64,000 nt of DNA, from assembly GCA_030765065.1 (NCBI GenBank), contig CM060990.1, forward strand, positions 217,783,290-217,847,289. The letters run 5' to 3'. The notes beneath the pieces are model-generated. The model saw only the letters and a list, made by a program, of their open reading frames with translations. It had not been told where the DNA came from and did not search any database. The stretch is from Deroplatys truncata (taxonomy: Eukaryota; Arthropoda; Insecta; Mantodea; Mantidae). Position 1 is the stretch's first letter. Every line of letters begins with the position of its first letter. Both the position numbers and the translations under genes were made by a program. Below are positions 12,420-24,759 of the stretch, piece after piece.

Positions 12420-12700
12420 AACTGGAATGTTGCTGTCGCCATTCGGTTGTTTCTCGCGATGTCCGGGAACGAAATATGTGAAATTTCAAAGTCAGTATAC
12501 AGCGACCCACTTTTTAACGATTTGACAATCGCTTCAGATTAGTGGAACCCCTTTGTAGCTACAATGAACTGCATAGTGAATCCGTTTCTGAAAGCGTTTA
12601 TTTCGATTAACATGAAGTAGATTCTAAAAAGTGTTTGCTTGCAAGAATGGTTTGTAGAAGCTATATAAAAATAAATTATAGCTAATAGCCACGTAACATC
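12420..12700 (+). repeat. Repeat family R, copy C (3' part)
   Basis: Holds only the later blocks: CATTCGGTTGTTTCTCGCGA, GTAGCTACAATGAACTGC, TCGATTAACATGAAGTAGA and AGAAGCTATATAA, matching copies A and E and the complement of copy D. Confidence 0.55.
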
Positions 12701-12896
12701 CGATTTTAATACCGATCTGCTTTTACCAATTTTATCTGCTGTAAAAACTATTTTTAGTTAATTCATTGTGTGGCATAAGGTTTTGGTATTAACAGTTGGT
12801 ATTGGATAACATGGAGGTATATCAGTAAGGTAGCACTGCAGTGCGTTTGTACAACAAGGCTACACAATAAAAAAATCTGTACGCGCGCGCATATGT

Positions 12897-12960
<64 letters not shown>

Positions 12961-12969
12961 GGGGGGGGT
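12897..12969. repeat. (TG)n plus poly-G microsatellite
   Basis: About 30 TG units followed by about 11 G. The 129-codon minus-strand frame crossing it is a Thr-His repeat artefact. Confidence 0.98.
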
Positions 12970-14974
12970 AATCTGAAAACTCGCTCGACCGTATGACAAC
13001 TTTTCACCATTCTTTCTGATGGACATGGGCAATAAAACGCCCAATTTCAATTTATAAATTACCAAAGGGCTAAAGTACAAAAAGCCTTCATTTAGAGCGC
13101 CATGTAATACAAAATAAATGCTGTACTCCACAGAGAACGCATACAGAAACAAAGTACGGTTAGTTGTACTCCATAGAGAATTAATGTAAAAACAAAAGCT
13201 GGTTACATTTTATTCCAAGAAATATACAGATAGCCATGATGTAACACTTAAGCAGTAGACAGAGCTCAAAAACGATAATCGAACCTATTTATAACAGTAC
13301 GAATCGTACACTATATTTAATTTTGTCATTTATCATATACTGCAGGTGTGCGCGTGCGTGCGTGTGCGTGTGTGAGAGATGAAACGCTATTAAAATTTCT
13401 GAATGACCTTTATTCTAATTCCATAGTGAGCACTGAAGTTTCTGGATGCCGAAATCTTCTACTGATCCTCATGTATGAAACTTCAGCTTTATTTACATTG
13501 TACCTATGTTGTAATCAGTTCGTTAGCAGTGCATGCTAATGTATAACGAGAACATTGCTAACATTAGAAATCAGTGAACCGGTATTTTAGATCAACTGAG
13601 AATATTATTTTTCTGGTTGGTCGCCGACCAAAGAGGTTAACAGGGTACACTGTCCCTCCAATGTATCTGGGAGCCATAACACGCACAGCTATTCCATGTA
13701 CTTTGTTTACCCCTTTTCTACGGAAGTTAAGGGAGGGGGAAAGCGCTTGCCAGAGACATCAAATGGAAAAATAAGCACAGTTCTAGTGCAGTCCGCTTTG
13801 GTGTACAGGGGAGCGTTATGACTTGGCACTGCAGAGGTCGCTTGATAAAGCTCTGGGATAGGATTTGTGAATTTTTTCGGCTAAATAAGCTGTCTCCTTG
13901 CGGTTTAGAAGTATATATTTGCTCGTTTTACATGCTTTTGCTATATAAAATTGACATATCAAGGTATTATTTATTGTGTACAAAAGCCAAATGGATATTC
14001 TTATTTAGTGTATATTTCTGTTAATGATATGTTATTATAATTATATTAATCTCTCTATGAAAAACACAACCTGACTTCCATTGAAGTTATTTAGCTGATG
14101 GTGAGGCTGAGAGGCATAATATAGAGTTGTTGCTGTCAGAGGTTCACTTGTCATTTTCAAGTGTTGGTATACGCCTACATAATTATAGTTGTAATGTTTG
14201 TATTTATTTTACTTCGATTTTTCTCTCTTATTACGTTACAATTTTTGCCACTTTCACTTTACCGTTTTATCACAGCTGATTATACCAGGTGAGTCAGCTG
14301 CCCCTAGGTATTCGTATCTATGCAACCCGCAGTTTATAGTCTAATGTGAAAACATTGACCCTTTTAGCAAACAAACTGTTATTGTAACTCTGTCCTATTC
14401 CGTACTATACGCAACCACCATTAATGATTAAAGACCTGAATGGGAACCAAGGAGCTGTGAAAGGCTTAAAGACGGCGTTTCATGGATATAATGCTTGCAA
14501 GGAGATAGAGGAAGGTTTTCCCAAAGAGCGGGATAGACTGCGTGTGTTCTGGCCGAGTGGTTTAGCTGCAGGAATGTGGTAAAGCAAAGGTTAGTTTCGG
14601 AGGTTCGAATTTGATACAAACATAAAATTGTTTTGGTTCTTTTTTTTCCCCTCGTTTTTATTTTCTGTATTTTAGTGTACTAATTTATTTATTTTTGTTA
14701 TTGGCTCTCCTGTGAGCCAAAGACGTAAGAATCACAATCAGATAATTGTGTATCGTGTTTACCCTAATAACTTGTACCGTATCTGGTGGTGTAAAACCGT
14801 GTTACGTAGTTAGCTTTCATTCTTTTGGGCGCATATCGACGATATTGAATCTAACAGTTTTTATTTCATGTTCAAACCTTATGTTTCACTTTTATTCATA
14901 AAGGAGTTGTAAATGTGCTAAGTACACGGGTAAACAGAATAATAATATGTTAAAGAGCGTGGATTTCATCAAGG
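12970..14974. other. Spacer with one tRNA-like block
   Basis: AT-rich sequence with GT-rich microsatellites near 13345-13375. No gene family recognised. Only the tRNA-like block at about 14545-14615 stands out. Confidence 0.4.
14545..14615 (+). repeat. tRNA-like (SINE-head) sequence
   Basis: Contains an A-box-like TGGCCGAGTGGTT and, about 45 bases on, a B-box-like GGTTCGAATTTG, followed by a T-rich tract near 14640. The acceptor stem does not pair, so this is not a working tRNA. It resembles other tRNA-like blocks near 17240, 19120, 59070 and 61990. Confidence 0.45.
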
Positions 14975-16020
14975 AAGCAAATGTTCAAAATGACCACCCC
15001 CTTCATCAATGCACATTTGTGTACGTTGCCGGAGAGACCTTCTTGCATACTGTAACATACGCGGTGTAATCTGCCTGCATTCTTCACGTATGACTTCCCG
15101 TAGATGATTTGGATCTTGCAGCTCTTGATCATAGACCTGTTCCTTTAAATGACCCCACAGAAAAATCCAATGGGATGAGGTCAGGTGATCTAGGTGGCCA
15201 TGAGATTGGGCCCCCTCGGCCAATCCATTTTTGCGGATATGTTCTATGTAAGCGATTCCTTAGTGACCAGTGTGGTGGAGCTCCATCCTGCTGGAACCAC
15301 ATTCCTGTCCGTTTCACTAGTGGCACATCTTCTAGAAGCAATAGAAATTCTTCTTGCAGAAATGCAAGGTACCGTGGTCCTGTGAGGTTGCTTTCAAAAA
15401 AGTACGGTCCAATTAGCTGGTCTCCTAATATTCCACACCAGACATTGATGCTCCACTGTACCTGGAATGCAGCTTCTCTCGTCCAGTGAGGATTGCCTAT
15501 ACTCCAGTAGTGCATATTATGGCGGTTAATAATTCCGTTATTGTGGAATGTGGCTTCATCACTGAAGAGAACACTTCCTAAAAACTCTGCATCCATTTGC
15601 GCTCGCTGCTGTAACCATTGTGCATATCACTCGCGTTTAAAAGTCGCTCCGTGGAGAGCCTGGTGTAATTGTAGATGGTATGGATGATATTTATTATGGT
15701 GCAATATGCGCATCACTGAGGACTGACTTATGTGCAGATCTTCTGCTATGGCTCTTGAACTGGTATGTGGATTGTTTTCTATTGCGTTTCGCACAGCTTC
15801 TTCATTGCCTCCAGAGCTTACTGGAGCATCGCGAGCAGGTGGTGCTCTTCCAAATGATCCTGTTTCACGAAGGCGTCTTTCAACCTTTCGAAAAGTGTCT
15901 GGAGTAGGTGCCCTCCTTCCTGGAAAGCGTTCTTCACACAGGCGCTTTGCTGACAGTGCATTACACCTTGTTTCTCCATAGATCGGCATGTCCATATACT
16001 CGTTTGTATACATTAGGACA
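14975..16020 (-). mobile_element. Tc1/mariner (IS630)-class transposase remnant with DUF4817-like N-terminus
   Basis: Read right to left: an N-terminal helix-turn-helix segment at 16013-15627 (MYTNEYMDMPIYGETRCNA, similar to the DUF4817 domain seen in many insect transposases, then SSRAIAEDLHISQSSVMRIL). Next comes the DDE-type catalytic core at 15596-15129, with acidic motifs FSDEATFH, QQDGAPPH and SPDLIPLDF, and a C-terminal helix REECRQITPRMLQYARRS at about 15110-15050. The reading frame has one in-frame stop near 15625 and a frameshift between the SPDL motif and the C-terminal part (about 15150-15200), so the gene is dead. I could not resolve terminal inverted repeats. Confidence 0.88.
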
Positions 16021-17520
16021 GCAGCCGTGTCTCGTAGAAAGATTTCAGATACTGAGTAGATAATGGAGAGACTTGTTTATTCACGCCAAGCATTGACGCA
16101 GGCGCAAATAGCTGAAGCCACTTTGCATGTGTGAAATGTTTTAATCTTGGTTGAAAGGGTCAAACTAATACTGACCACAATAAAACACCTACTACGAAGT
16201 CAAAATTATCCACCTGCCACCAGTGGAAAACATGGCGATTATTCTATTTTGTACACACTTATGTTATCAAAAATGTTATTTATATCATATCAAATTATAG
16301 GCCCAAGGAGATGAAACAAAAGGTAATAAAATTTGAACATAACGCAAAGAATTTGAACCCGAATTAACGTGACAGTGTCAAAGCAACCATGATAATACCA
16401 TTCGGCCAATTCTACCTTGCGAGTTGAGGTTCCTATACAAATTAGTAATCGCAGAACTAGACCCCACCTCGAATCCCTACACGCTTTTTGCAGCGTCATA
16501 CAGCGTTTTGAACTCGGTTTGGTAGTTTCAATTCAAGCAAATAAACTGCATCAGTCATTGCAATTACTGTATGATCTGAAATACGCCATAGTTTGTGAAA
16601 TAAGAGAAATTATGTACCTAATACTTAGCATTTTTGACAAGGCTTTACATTGACTAACAACTTAAATCCAGTTGGTCGCACTGCGTAGATCTGCCATTTT
16701 GTTTTCAAATGGTTTTGTCAACCGATGCATGTTATAGGTTGTTCCTTCTGGGGCATTTTCAAAGGGGTGTTTGGATGTATGCTAAAGAATAAAAGTTTGT
16801 AAAGTTGGCTAAAGTTGCTACTCTAGCTCCCAGTATCAGGGTGGGATGTGTTTTGCATCGACATACATAGCGATTGCATTCTGTCCCGTAAAACACTTAC
16901 GCACTGAGTTATGTATCCCTGCTCTATAAAGTGTTATGTAAATCAGCCATTAGAAGGCATTTAAGAAAGACGTAAGTCACATATGTCGCTTAGAATGTTG
17001 TATAAATTCAAAAATAAATATGCCCAGCTGACTCAGCTGGTATTTTCTCGTTTACACTATGTTAGATTTAAACACAGTTTATTATGCTTTCACATTTGGC
17101 AGTCCCTTCTCGGTAAAACGGAAAGAATTTGTGTGTAGACAAGAGTTAGAGGTGGCATCAGATACATTAGATTTGGCTGTGCAGGTGACACGCGACACGC
17201 GAGCTTATTGGCAAGACGTCGGTATGAAAAGGTATCTGTGGTTCGAATTTCGGCATTGACCTGGAACGTTTTTCATAATATAATAGTTATTATTACTATT
17301 ATTGTCATAATCATAATTGCGAATTAAATAAAAATTAAACTAATTTTCACTACACTAGCTTAGAGACGCTGAACTGTATCAAATACAAATATTATCGTGG
17401 ATATCACTTTAATAGCAGTAGTAGCACAAAAATAAAATTCTATATATTTATACAAATCAATCATGTCTCCCTTAATACAAATCCACCAAATGTGAAATGC
17501 AATAGCATTATATTTACAGT
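16021..17520. other. Spacer, nothing assigned
   Basis: AT-rich, no family recognised. A short tRNA-like tail (GGTTCGAATTTCGGCATTG, about 17241) lies at 17170-17260. Confidence 0.4.
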
Positions 17521-17524
17521 AAAT

Positions 17525-18003
17525 TCAATAATAATAAATAATAATGCATAACATTTTTGGTGACTTCGTTTTTTTATCTCTAATAGGAAGACCAACGGCA
17601 TTGAGGAAACTAAAGAGCTGCAGATTTGAGGTCGTCTCCTCACTCTCCCAAACTTCCCAGACATGTTCTCTCAGTGCCTCTTTGGCGCGTTCTTGACGTT
17701 GTTCCCAAAATATCTGGATACTGATGAAGCCAAGCCCCTCTGGTCCGGGATGTGTGAACACGGTTGTCGTGCATGAAGTGTATTGCAGGCATTACCTCTT
17801 CCAGGTAGATAGATCGCACCGTTGGGAGCATGCATTCTTTCAGGACTGCAACATATTCCTGGAATTTCATGTTAAAGGAGACTTCAACTGCTTGGCATAT
17901 TTGGGCCATTGCGCGGCCACATTCCTACATTGCGACCCCTGATTACCTCACTTGTGTATGGCATGGTGTAAGGAGTTTTGGTGGAGTGTGAGCTTCCAGT
18001 ACT
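17525..18003 (-). mobile_element. Tc1-like transposase C-terminal remnant
   Basis: The minus strand at 17909-17640 encodes a transposase core segment around the second catalytic aspartate (VMPAIHFMHDNRVHTSRTRG, then YPDI). A second frame at 17761-17525 gives the C-terminus (ALREHVWEVWESEETTSN). A frameshift separates the two. Only the 3' half of the gene is recognisable, and the element is interrupted on its 5' side by the insertion at 18017-18485. Confidence 0.7.
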
Positions 18004-18016
18004 GTCCATGTATATC

Positions 18017-18485
18017 CCCCTTCAGCTGCCATGGTGCAGGCGCTGCGGATCCTGAGCACTCGTGGTACTTCTGACGTTGCTAGAAGTACGCCAAGTCGAA
18101 CATTCGAGCCCCTCTCGCTTGGGGACTTTTTTGGATTCGGTTGAACTCGGCGGGGCACTGGTTCCCGATACCCGTGGGAGATTTGGTACGTCTGGGCGGT
18201 TTCCCGTCCAGGCAGGGTGGTGGGACGCCTCAAGGTCCTCCGGTACCACCCTGGATAGCCGGTAGACAGGTGTTACATCATGTCGGCCCCACAGAGGTCT
18301 CGGTAGTCTTCCCTTTCTGGAGTTGACGCACGTTAGTGGCGTATCCACTTCCACCCTGTAATGGGGGTGGGATCGGATTAGGCAGCCAGGTGCCGGCCCA
18401 TGGAATAGCTCTCGGGAGTGGGAGTGTCACTCGACTGACGCCCACTCCCCTGGGTCACGTGGGGGAGCAGTCTCCTTGTGCTTAG
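18017..18485. mobile_element. 469-bp retroposed segment with 13-bp target duplication
   Basis: Flanked by perfect copies of GTCCATGTATATC at 18004-18016 and 18486-18498. It is much richer in G+C than its surroundings and has no poly(A). The 13-bp duplication shows insertion by target-primed reverse transcription or a similar staggered-cut mechanism. The minus strand has an open frame of about 110 codons (18354-18022) that may be part of a LINE 5' region; no family match is certain. Confidence 0.7.
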
Positions 18486-18498
18486 GTCCATGTATATC

Positions 18499-19955
18499 GC
18501 TTAACATGTCCTATTTCTCATTTGGCAATTGCTAGCTCGTAGGCCAATACAAAGTGGTGACAGTTATATGATATCAAGGTCCTCTGGTCTCACCCTACCA
18601 GTTTAAAATAAACCATACGGCACTTAACAGTTAGTGTGGTTACTTCTTTGGAATAACGGTTGGAATGCTGACTTGTGAAATTAGGATTCCGGATTCACTT
18701 CTCGGCTGGAGAACTCTTTATGATCTTTAATAATGTTTGTTTCATATTCTCCGAAGAGTAAGGAAGAATTAAAGGCAAGCATAAATCGTTTCTGTAAAGC
18801 ATGCCGTTTCCTTAATTTGACTGAGAACAGTACTATAGAGCTCAATTTGGCGATATTGCTTCTAAACTCTTATTGCACAACAGTAGAGTAGAGGCGAAAT
18901 TTGGGAACATTCCAAATATTCGATTCATGGATCCCCGGTCTTCTTTATAGGTGGGTTTAGTTCTCGAAAGGAGACAGCTGTTCTGGAGTTTCTATCGCTC
19001 CTTATGAATTTCAAACACCTCAGAAGCTTAAAAGCAAGTCTCCCGAGCGTCAAATGTATTAATGTGAAACCAATATTTCCACACCACAGTAGCTCTTTGG
19101 CAGCGCTCCGGCTTCTAGAACTGAAGTACGGAGGTTCAAATTCCGACAGATGTTCCGTTTTTTTCTCTCTTTCTCTTTCTTTCCGAATTCTACCTGATAA
19201 AGAAGCTAGTTTCAGATCTTCGGTGCTTTAAAATATTCGAAAAGTTTAAGATAGAATTATTTAGTTAACTGAAACGCTCTGAATTTAGTCATAAACCAAA
19301 TATATATTTGCAATTGAATAGCTCATTATAATCAAATGTAAGCAAAACATCAATTTCACGTCTGTCGTACACTTCATATTATTTCCATTGATGCAAGCTT
19401 ATGAAGTAAAAATTGCTGCTATTAATCTGTTAGGGTGCCATTAAACGCTACAGTAGTATGCTCTTAAACTACTTTCATTACTACCGGCATCACTATCATC
19501 ATTGTTGATAACATTTGTCAAGAGCGAAAAGTCGATATGATGATTATGTAATTTAATTTTATACGTATTTCAACAATTTAGTTGTAAAAATTGCTAATAA
19601 AAAGAATCGCCCAGCAGCAATTGTCCTTAATTGAATTAGCTAACGTATCATTTGACATTTCAATATCATAAATGCCCTGTGCTCAGTGTTCAATTCTTTC
19701 TCCCTTGATCCCCCTTCAAATTATAAAAACAAGTGATTATTTATAGAAAAACATCGTTTCTTGAATTAAGTTTGTATCAGTGCAGACTACTATACTAGAG
19801 AGTAATGGCGTTAAAATAGCAATGTAGAACATAGAAGTCAAAAGCCGGTCGGTCGCCTGCTGCTTTGGTAGATAAGATCCCTGACCACGCACAAGTTTGT
19901 GGCTCCGCTCTCCACTGACTAGGGATGAACCAACAACGCAAACGCGATTCATTTT
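18499..19955. other. Spacer, nothing assigned
   Basis: AT-rich with a tRNA-like block near 19085-19155 (GGAGGTTCAAATTCCG followed by a T/C tract). No genes recognised. Confidence 0.4.
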
Positions 19956-19959
19956 TTCG

Positions 19960-20365
19960 AATCGTGGCTCCAGATTCTTTTATGAGGCACTACAAGGGTT
20001 TCAAATTTCGCTTACTGTAATCTAGAAATTTGCTTGACCATTCCGACCGATGATTCTTCCACCGGCAAAGGATAGTTACACGTTATGCAGCATTGGCAAA
20101 ACTTGGAAAACTGTCGAAGGAGGTTAAGATATTCAGACGTATCGCCTTTATTCCACATCTTTTTGTGTGAAAATCGGGCTTTTTTCATCCGTCATTAGCC
20201 GAGGCTGTACGAAATTACAATTATAAGGGTTAAAGGGAAGGATTCATCCTAAAGATCCTCTAGATCATTGTACAATAGTTGTATAAAAACGGGGGCAGGT
20301 AAATTAATGTAATTCAGGTTTGAAAGGCTAAACATGCAATGTCAGGTAAGCCAGCTAGTATTACA
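19960..20365 (-). repeat. Interspersed repeat, ACTAGCTG-type, reverse orientation
   Basis: On the minus strand it begins TACTAGCTGGCTTACCTGAC at about 20362, the same kind of head as the repeat at 9484. The body is diverged and the left end is approximate. Confidence 0.4.
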
Positions 20366-20879
20366 TAAATATTAGCTGATATTGAACTGACGTCTCTCAA
20401 CCACTCAAGAGTTAAGGAAAGCAGGTTAGTTTAGTACTGTACATAGAAAAGTAATTTCCAAGAAACAATGGTTTCATTTCTATCTTAATGTCACATTGGT
20501 TGAGATTTTGCAAGTTTGGTTTCGGTTTCCAAAGTGTTAATATTAAGAGTTCTAAGACTTACTGCTACTATCCTTACAGTTAATGTTTAAAAAGTTTCTT
20601 TCCAGAAAATAAAAGACGCAAACGCAATTAGTATTAACATTTAGTGAGGCTGTATTTCATACTTAAGCGGTCAACTTAAGCATAAGCACCAGGTGGCTTT
20701 AATGATACGTTTAAGCAACAGCTATATTAATTTCAAAGCCCAAATCATATAAAGTGGATGTCGCTTCTTTAACGGATTGCTCTTCTCTTTGTAGAAGTTA
20801 AAAGCCAATGCCTTGGGCCAGTAACCTATCGAGGAGCGAAAAAGCTGTTCGAAAATGTCTATGGTATGAGATATTTGCA

Positions 20880-21700
20880 ACGAAAGAAATGTTATTCACG
20901 TGACTTTATCCACTATCATTTATTTTGATATAGGAACTATTCCTACGAAAGCTTACTTTTATACCTACTTCATGGTAATCAAAAACATTGCAGAATTAGT
21001 TACATTACACGTTTCGTTGTAGGTACGAGTTGGATACAGAAAGCAGAATCAATAGGCATCTCTCTATACGCTTTCCATGACATCGCGAAACAACTGAATA
21101 GTAGCAGCACTTTTAAACAATGACAGTATTGAAAAATTCAAACCAATAATAACGGACAACTCTGATATGACTGATGCCACAAGGTTATTTTAAATAAATT
21201 GTATGTTTTAAAGATATCTACATATTGTATGAAGTAAGTTTTTGTTACATCTTACGGCTGACCCGTTATACCAAATTGTATAAAATTCCTCCCGAATGTA
21301 AATTACTTCACGGAATATTCCCAGAAGGTTAAAAATATATTTATCATGTAAACATCTTACTCAAAATGTAATTTTTGAGAAAATCAAAGTGTTTTTGAGA
21401 AAAAGTAATGTAAATGGTAGTTTGTGATAGGATTTTCTTGAAAGTATTCGTGCTGCATATTTGGAAGACATTGGACTTAATTACCAAGTTTATCTGGTAT
21501 CTCGTTTTCGAGTTTGCTGCTCAGACATACACACCGCGCGCGGACGTTTTTCTAATTGTTTTTAATTCAGGGACTTCAAAACACGTATTTCCGGTGAAAT
21601 CTCGACATAGAATTTTTGGCTGGAATAAGATACTTCCTCTGGTTTACGTATGCACTACAGGAAGTATCTCAATTTCTTATGTAGCTCAAATGTATAGCAT
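20880..21700 (-). repeat. Repeat family R, copy D (reverse)
   Basis: Complement of copies A to C and E: it carries the complements of the ATGAAGTAG, CTACAACGAA and ATTCGGTTGTTTCTCGCGA blocks at 20960-21100 and, at 21410-21660, the fibre of blocks leading to GAGGAAGTA. A shadow open frame of 123 codons (21414-21785) runs across it and is not a gene. Confidence 0.6.
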
Positions 21701-23000
21701 TGAATCGTCAGCGACAACTTTTAATGAAAGTTCTATTTTGAGCTGCTTAAAAGCTGTTGATTTTAGTGGTATGTTCATTACATAAAGTCTCGGGGTTGAG
21801 ATGCAACACCTTAGACACAGTGTGCCGCTCATTACGTGGAACCTGGACTGACCGACTGTCAAGACAAGGTTCCCAGACAGTGGGAGCGAAATTACGATCC
21901 TATACTAAATCCAGCACAAGAAATGGCCATTAGGTATAGAAACGCGCATGCCTTCGCCGCAGCACACCTTTCAAGCTAATAAAAATAGTTCGTTACTGCA
22001 CTAGTTGTATTATCGCCCTTTTATACTGCAGATGAATAAAATCAGCAATATGACATTCTGCTACCTTGTTTACTACACCAGGACCTATATTCCAAGTTTG
22101 TGATTTATTCAACGGTTCTTTCCTTTTAAACATTATTATTGTACAGATTTTTACTTATAGTCTAGTAAATAGAAATATTTTATATTAAAATTAATGAAAT
22201 AAAAATTAAAAATAAAGTATTAATCCAAAACAATGTATTTATAATTAAAGTTTGAATAAAAAATATATTCAACTACTGTTACTAGAAGTCGGTAACAAAA
22301 TAACTGGTATCAAGCTATTCCCAATTTCTGGTAAATGTAGGTAATTGGCAAATTAAACAATATAAAATGAAACAAAACATTCCATACTACTCTAAAACTA
22401 CATTCTAACCACATGTTTCCTGTGGTAAAGGTACTGGTATCCAGAACCCAAACAACGCTTAATGTATATACCTATGTTCATTTTCGACTAATCATTGAGT
22501 ATCTTGTAATGAAGATTTTTTGTGTAATTTCACATGGAAATTCCAAATTCTAACTAGTATATTTATATTTATGCTTTCTATATTGCTTCAATACACTTTC
22601 CTCAAATGTATACTTTAACCGTTCACTGTTCCTAATATACTTCAAGTAAGTTTCAGTAGGTACTTTGTAATTTTATGAAACTTCACTCACTTTGGAGTAA
22701 ACTAATCTTCACTTATTCTTTTTATCTTTTACCTACTTCGCATAACACGCACAAGTTCTTTAAAACTTTTCACCTCACTTAAAACGGTAATGGCTATATT
22801 TATTACTGTTATGAAACTATTACTTCATTTTCTCTTTAAAATAAAAATATTTCACTTAACCTACCACTACATTCACTTATCTCTACTTACCACAATTTTT
22901 TTCTCTCTGCTTTCTCTCGCTCAAAACCATAACTCCACCTCCCCTATTCACCACCTCCCGCTCCAGGCTCCCACTCCTATCAACTCTTCCCCTTCACCCT
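21701..23000. other. AT-rich spacer, nothing assigned
   Basis: Strongly AT-rich, especially 22130-22400, turning pyrimidine-rich after 22900. No gene or repeat family recognised. Confidence 0.4.
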
Positions 23001-23400
23001 CCTCGCTCGTTATCCTCCTCTCTGCTATTGGCTCCTCCATCCTCTTCTTTCTTCTTCCACCAATCTCTTTTTTTCAATCATTTCCTTCTTTTTTCTGTCC
23101 CCATTTTTGTTGCCTGAAAATATCCAAAGCTATTTCCTTCAATTAGTTTAAATTATTATTTTCTTCTCTTTCGTCACTTTGTACTCTTATTTCTAAAGTA
23201 TGATTACCGATATGAGATGCTTGTATCAATGTGTCTTATGCACGTAGGACTTGAATTCTCTCCGATCTTTTCTTCATTAATTGCAGGTACTGATGTTACA
23301 ATTTCATCTTGTTAAATATCTTGTCCTAAAGCTATTTCTCTAGTTTGTTTAGCTAATATGTCGAGTTGTATGTATAAATTTCTATCTTTTAAAATATATG

Positions 23401-23764
23401 CTACCTGGTATCCACTGAAACTTGTCTTTCTTGTATTGTCTCATTATAATAATGTATACATTCAAACACATGCTCAAGGGTTCCTTGCTGATTGCAATAA
23501 TTGCATCTATCGTTCTGTGTTTTGATTATTTTCCAATAGGCCTTATAGATGCCCTGTCCGGTTAAATAAAAAACTTTAATCCCTTTGTTGGTTGGATATG
23601 TTTTAATTTTAACCGTTCGGAAATGTTGATGAATAAAAAGTTCATGTATCAACACTTCCCACTCTTGCTGTCACCTCGACTTTAAATGCTTTATTTCCAC
23701 TACGGTTTTACAGATTTTCCCAATTATATCTGCGACCTTGTCTAATTCACCTTTCATCAACCAA
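23401..23764 (-). mobile_element. LINE fragment, C-terminal piece (host site of the Polinton)
   Basis: The minus strand encodes a typical LINE C-terminal segment: TYPTNKGIKVFYLTGQG, then the zinc-knuckle-like CNYCNQQGTLEHVFEC at about 23510-23465. The coding sense continues to the right up to the Polinton target duplication, then resumes beyond it at 46193 and again at 48631. It may extend left to about 22.9 kb with weaker support. Confidence 0.65.
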
Positions 23765-23770
23765 AACATT
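23765..23770. repeat. Polinton target-site duplication, left
   Basis: AACATT, repeated at 46187-46192. Six-base duplications are the Polinton hallmark. Confidence 0.9.
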
Positions 23771-24551
23771 AGTAGTAGGGATTTAGCGGTCCTAAAACAC
23801 TTAATATTCATGGAATGTCTATTCATATGCAAATGAGCCCCCCTCCCCCATTCCACACCCACCTCCATGGTAGTTTTAGTTGCAGCTGTGGTCGTAAATC
23901 TTGATGAGTAGAATGGAAGCTTGACAGTTAAGCAATTAAGGTTATCCTTCACTTGTTAAAACGAACAAAGGGGTCATAAATTTAAGGTTCTGTAACAAAG
24001 GCGAGATGTTTTTCCTACCCATTCCACATCCGACCACTTCTGCACTTGTTGCAGTTACCCACCCCACTTCCATTGTTTGTCGAACACGTGGCATACTCAT
24101 TCCACTAGCTTATAACAAAAGAACAATTCTTACCCTTCAGCTGTCAAAATGAACAAAGCCCATGATGAATTAGGGTCGTGACAAAGAGAACCTACGCCAG
24201 TTAACAGAGAAACAAGTTCTATTGTCCGGTGCAAGCATTTATTTCTCATTCCACTGCCCCCCCATAACAAAGCCGGTTCCCTTTCCATTGTGGAAGAGAT
24301 TCTCTTGTGTGTGCCTTTCTATTGTCCGGGGCAGGCCTTCTTTAGAAAGACCATCTGGCATACTCATTCCACAACCCTATAACAAAGCCGGTCCCTTTCC
24401 ATTGTGGAATAGATTCTATTGTGTGTGCCTTTCTATTGTCCGAGGCAAGCCTTCTTTAGAAAGACCATCTGGCATACTCATTCCACAACCCTATAACAAA
24501 GCCGGTCCCTTTCCATTGTTTTTCGAGCACCTGGTAGCTTAACAAAAGAAT
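23771..24551 (+). repeat. Polinton terminal inverted repeat, left
   Basis: Inverted match to 45518-46186. Shared blocks include ATTCATGGAATGTCTATTC, AAGCTTGACAGTTAAGCAAT and TTTGTCGAACACGTGGCATA. The left copy is longer because a unit of about 114 bp (starting near AACAAAGCCGG at 24266, 24381 and 24494) is present one time more than on the right. Confidence 0.95.
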
Positions 24552-24759
24552 CTGAAGGTGGCTTCATGTTCGTCCTGTCCTTGTTCGCGTGAAAGAGAGA
24601 GAAGCCTGTTTACCAACTCTGCGTAACAACGTCAGAGTCGGCCATCATTATTTTTGCCCTGAGGGGCTGTTCTCTCCGATGTTTTTACGAGATCCTACGA
24701 ATATACCCGAGCATAGTTAACAAGCTCTCTGTTTATGTAGTTGACTTTTCAATCGCAAT

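Noticed and set aside
12763-13152. 129-codon minus-strand frame with a Thr-His run
   Set aside because: Translation of the TG microsatellite; no domain outside it.
14545-14615. Functional tRNA gene
   Set aside because: Only A/B-box-like motifs; acceptor and anticodon stems do not pair.
22790-23146. 118-codon plus-strand hydrophobic frame
   Set aside because: Pyrimidine-rich sequence giving a Leu/Ser/Pro string; more likely antisense of LINE-derived purine-rich sequence.
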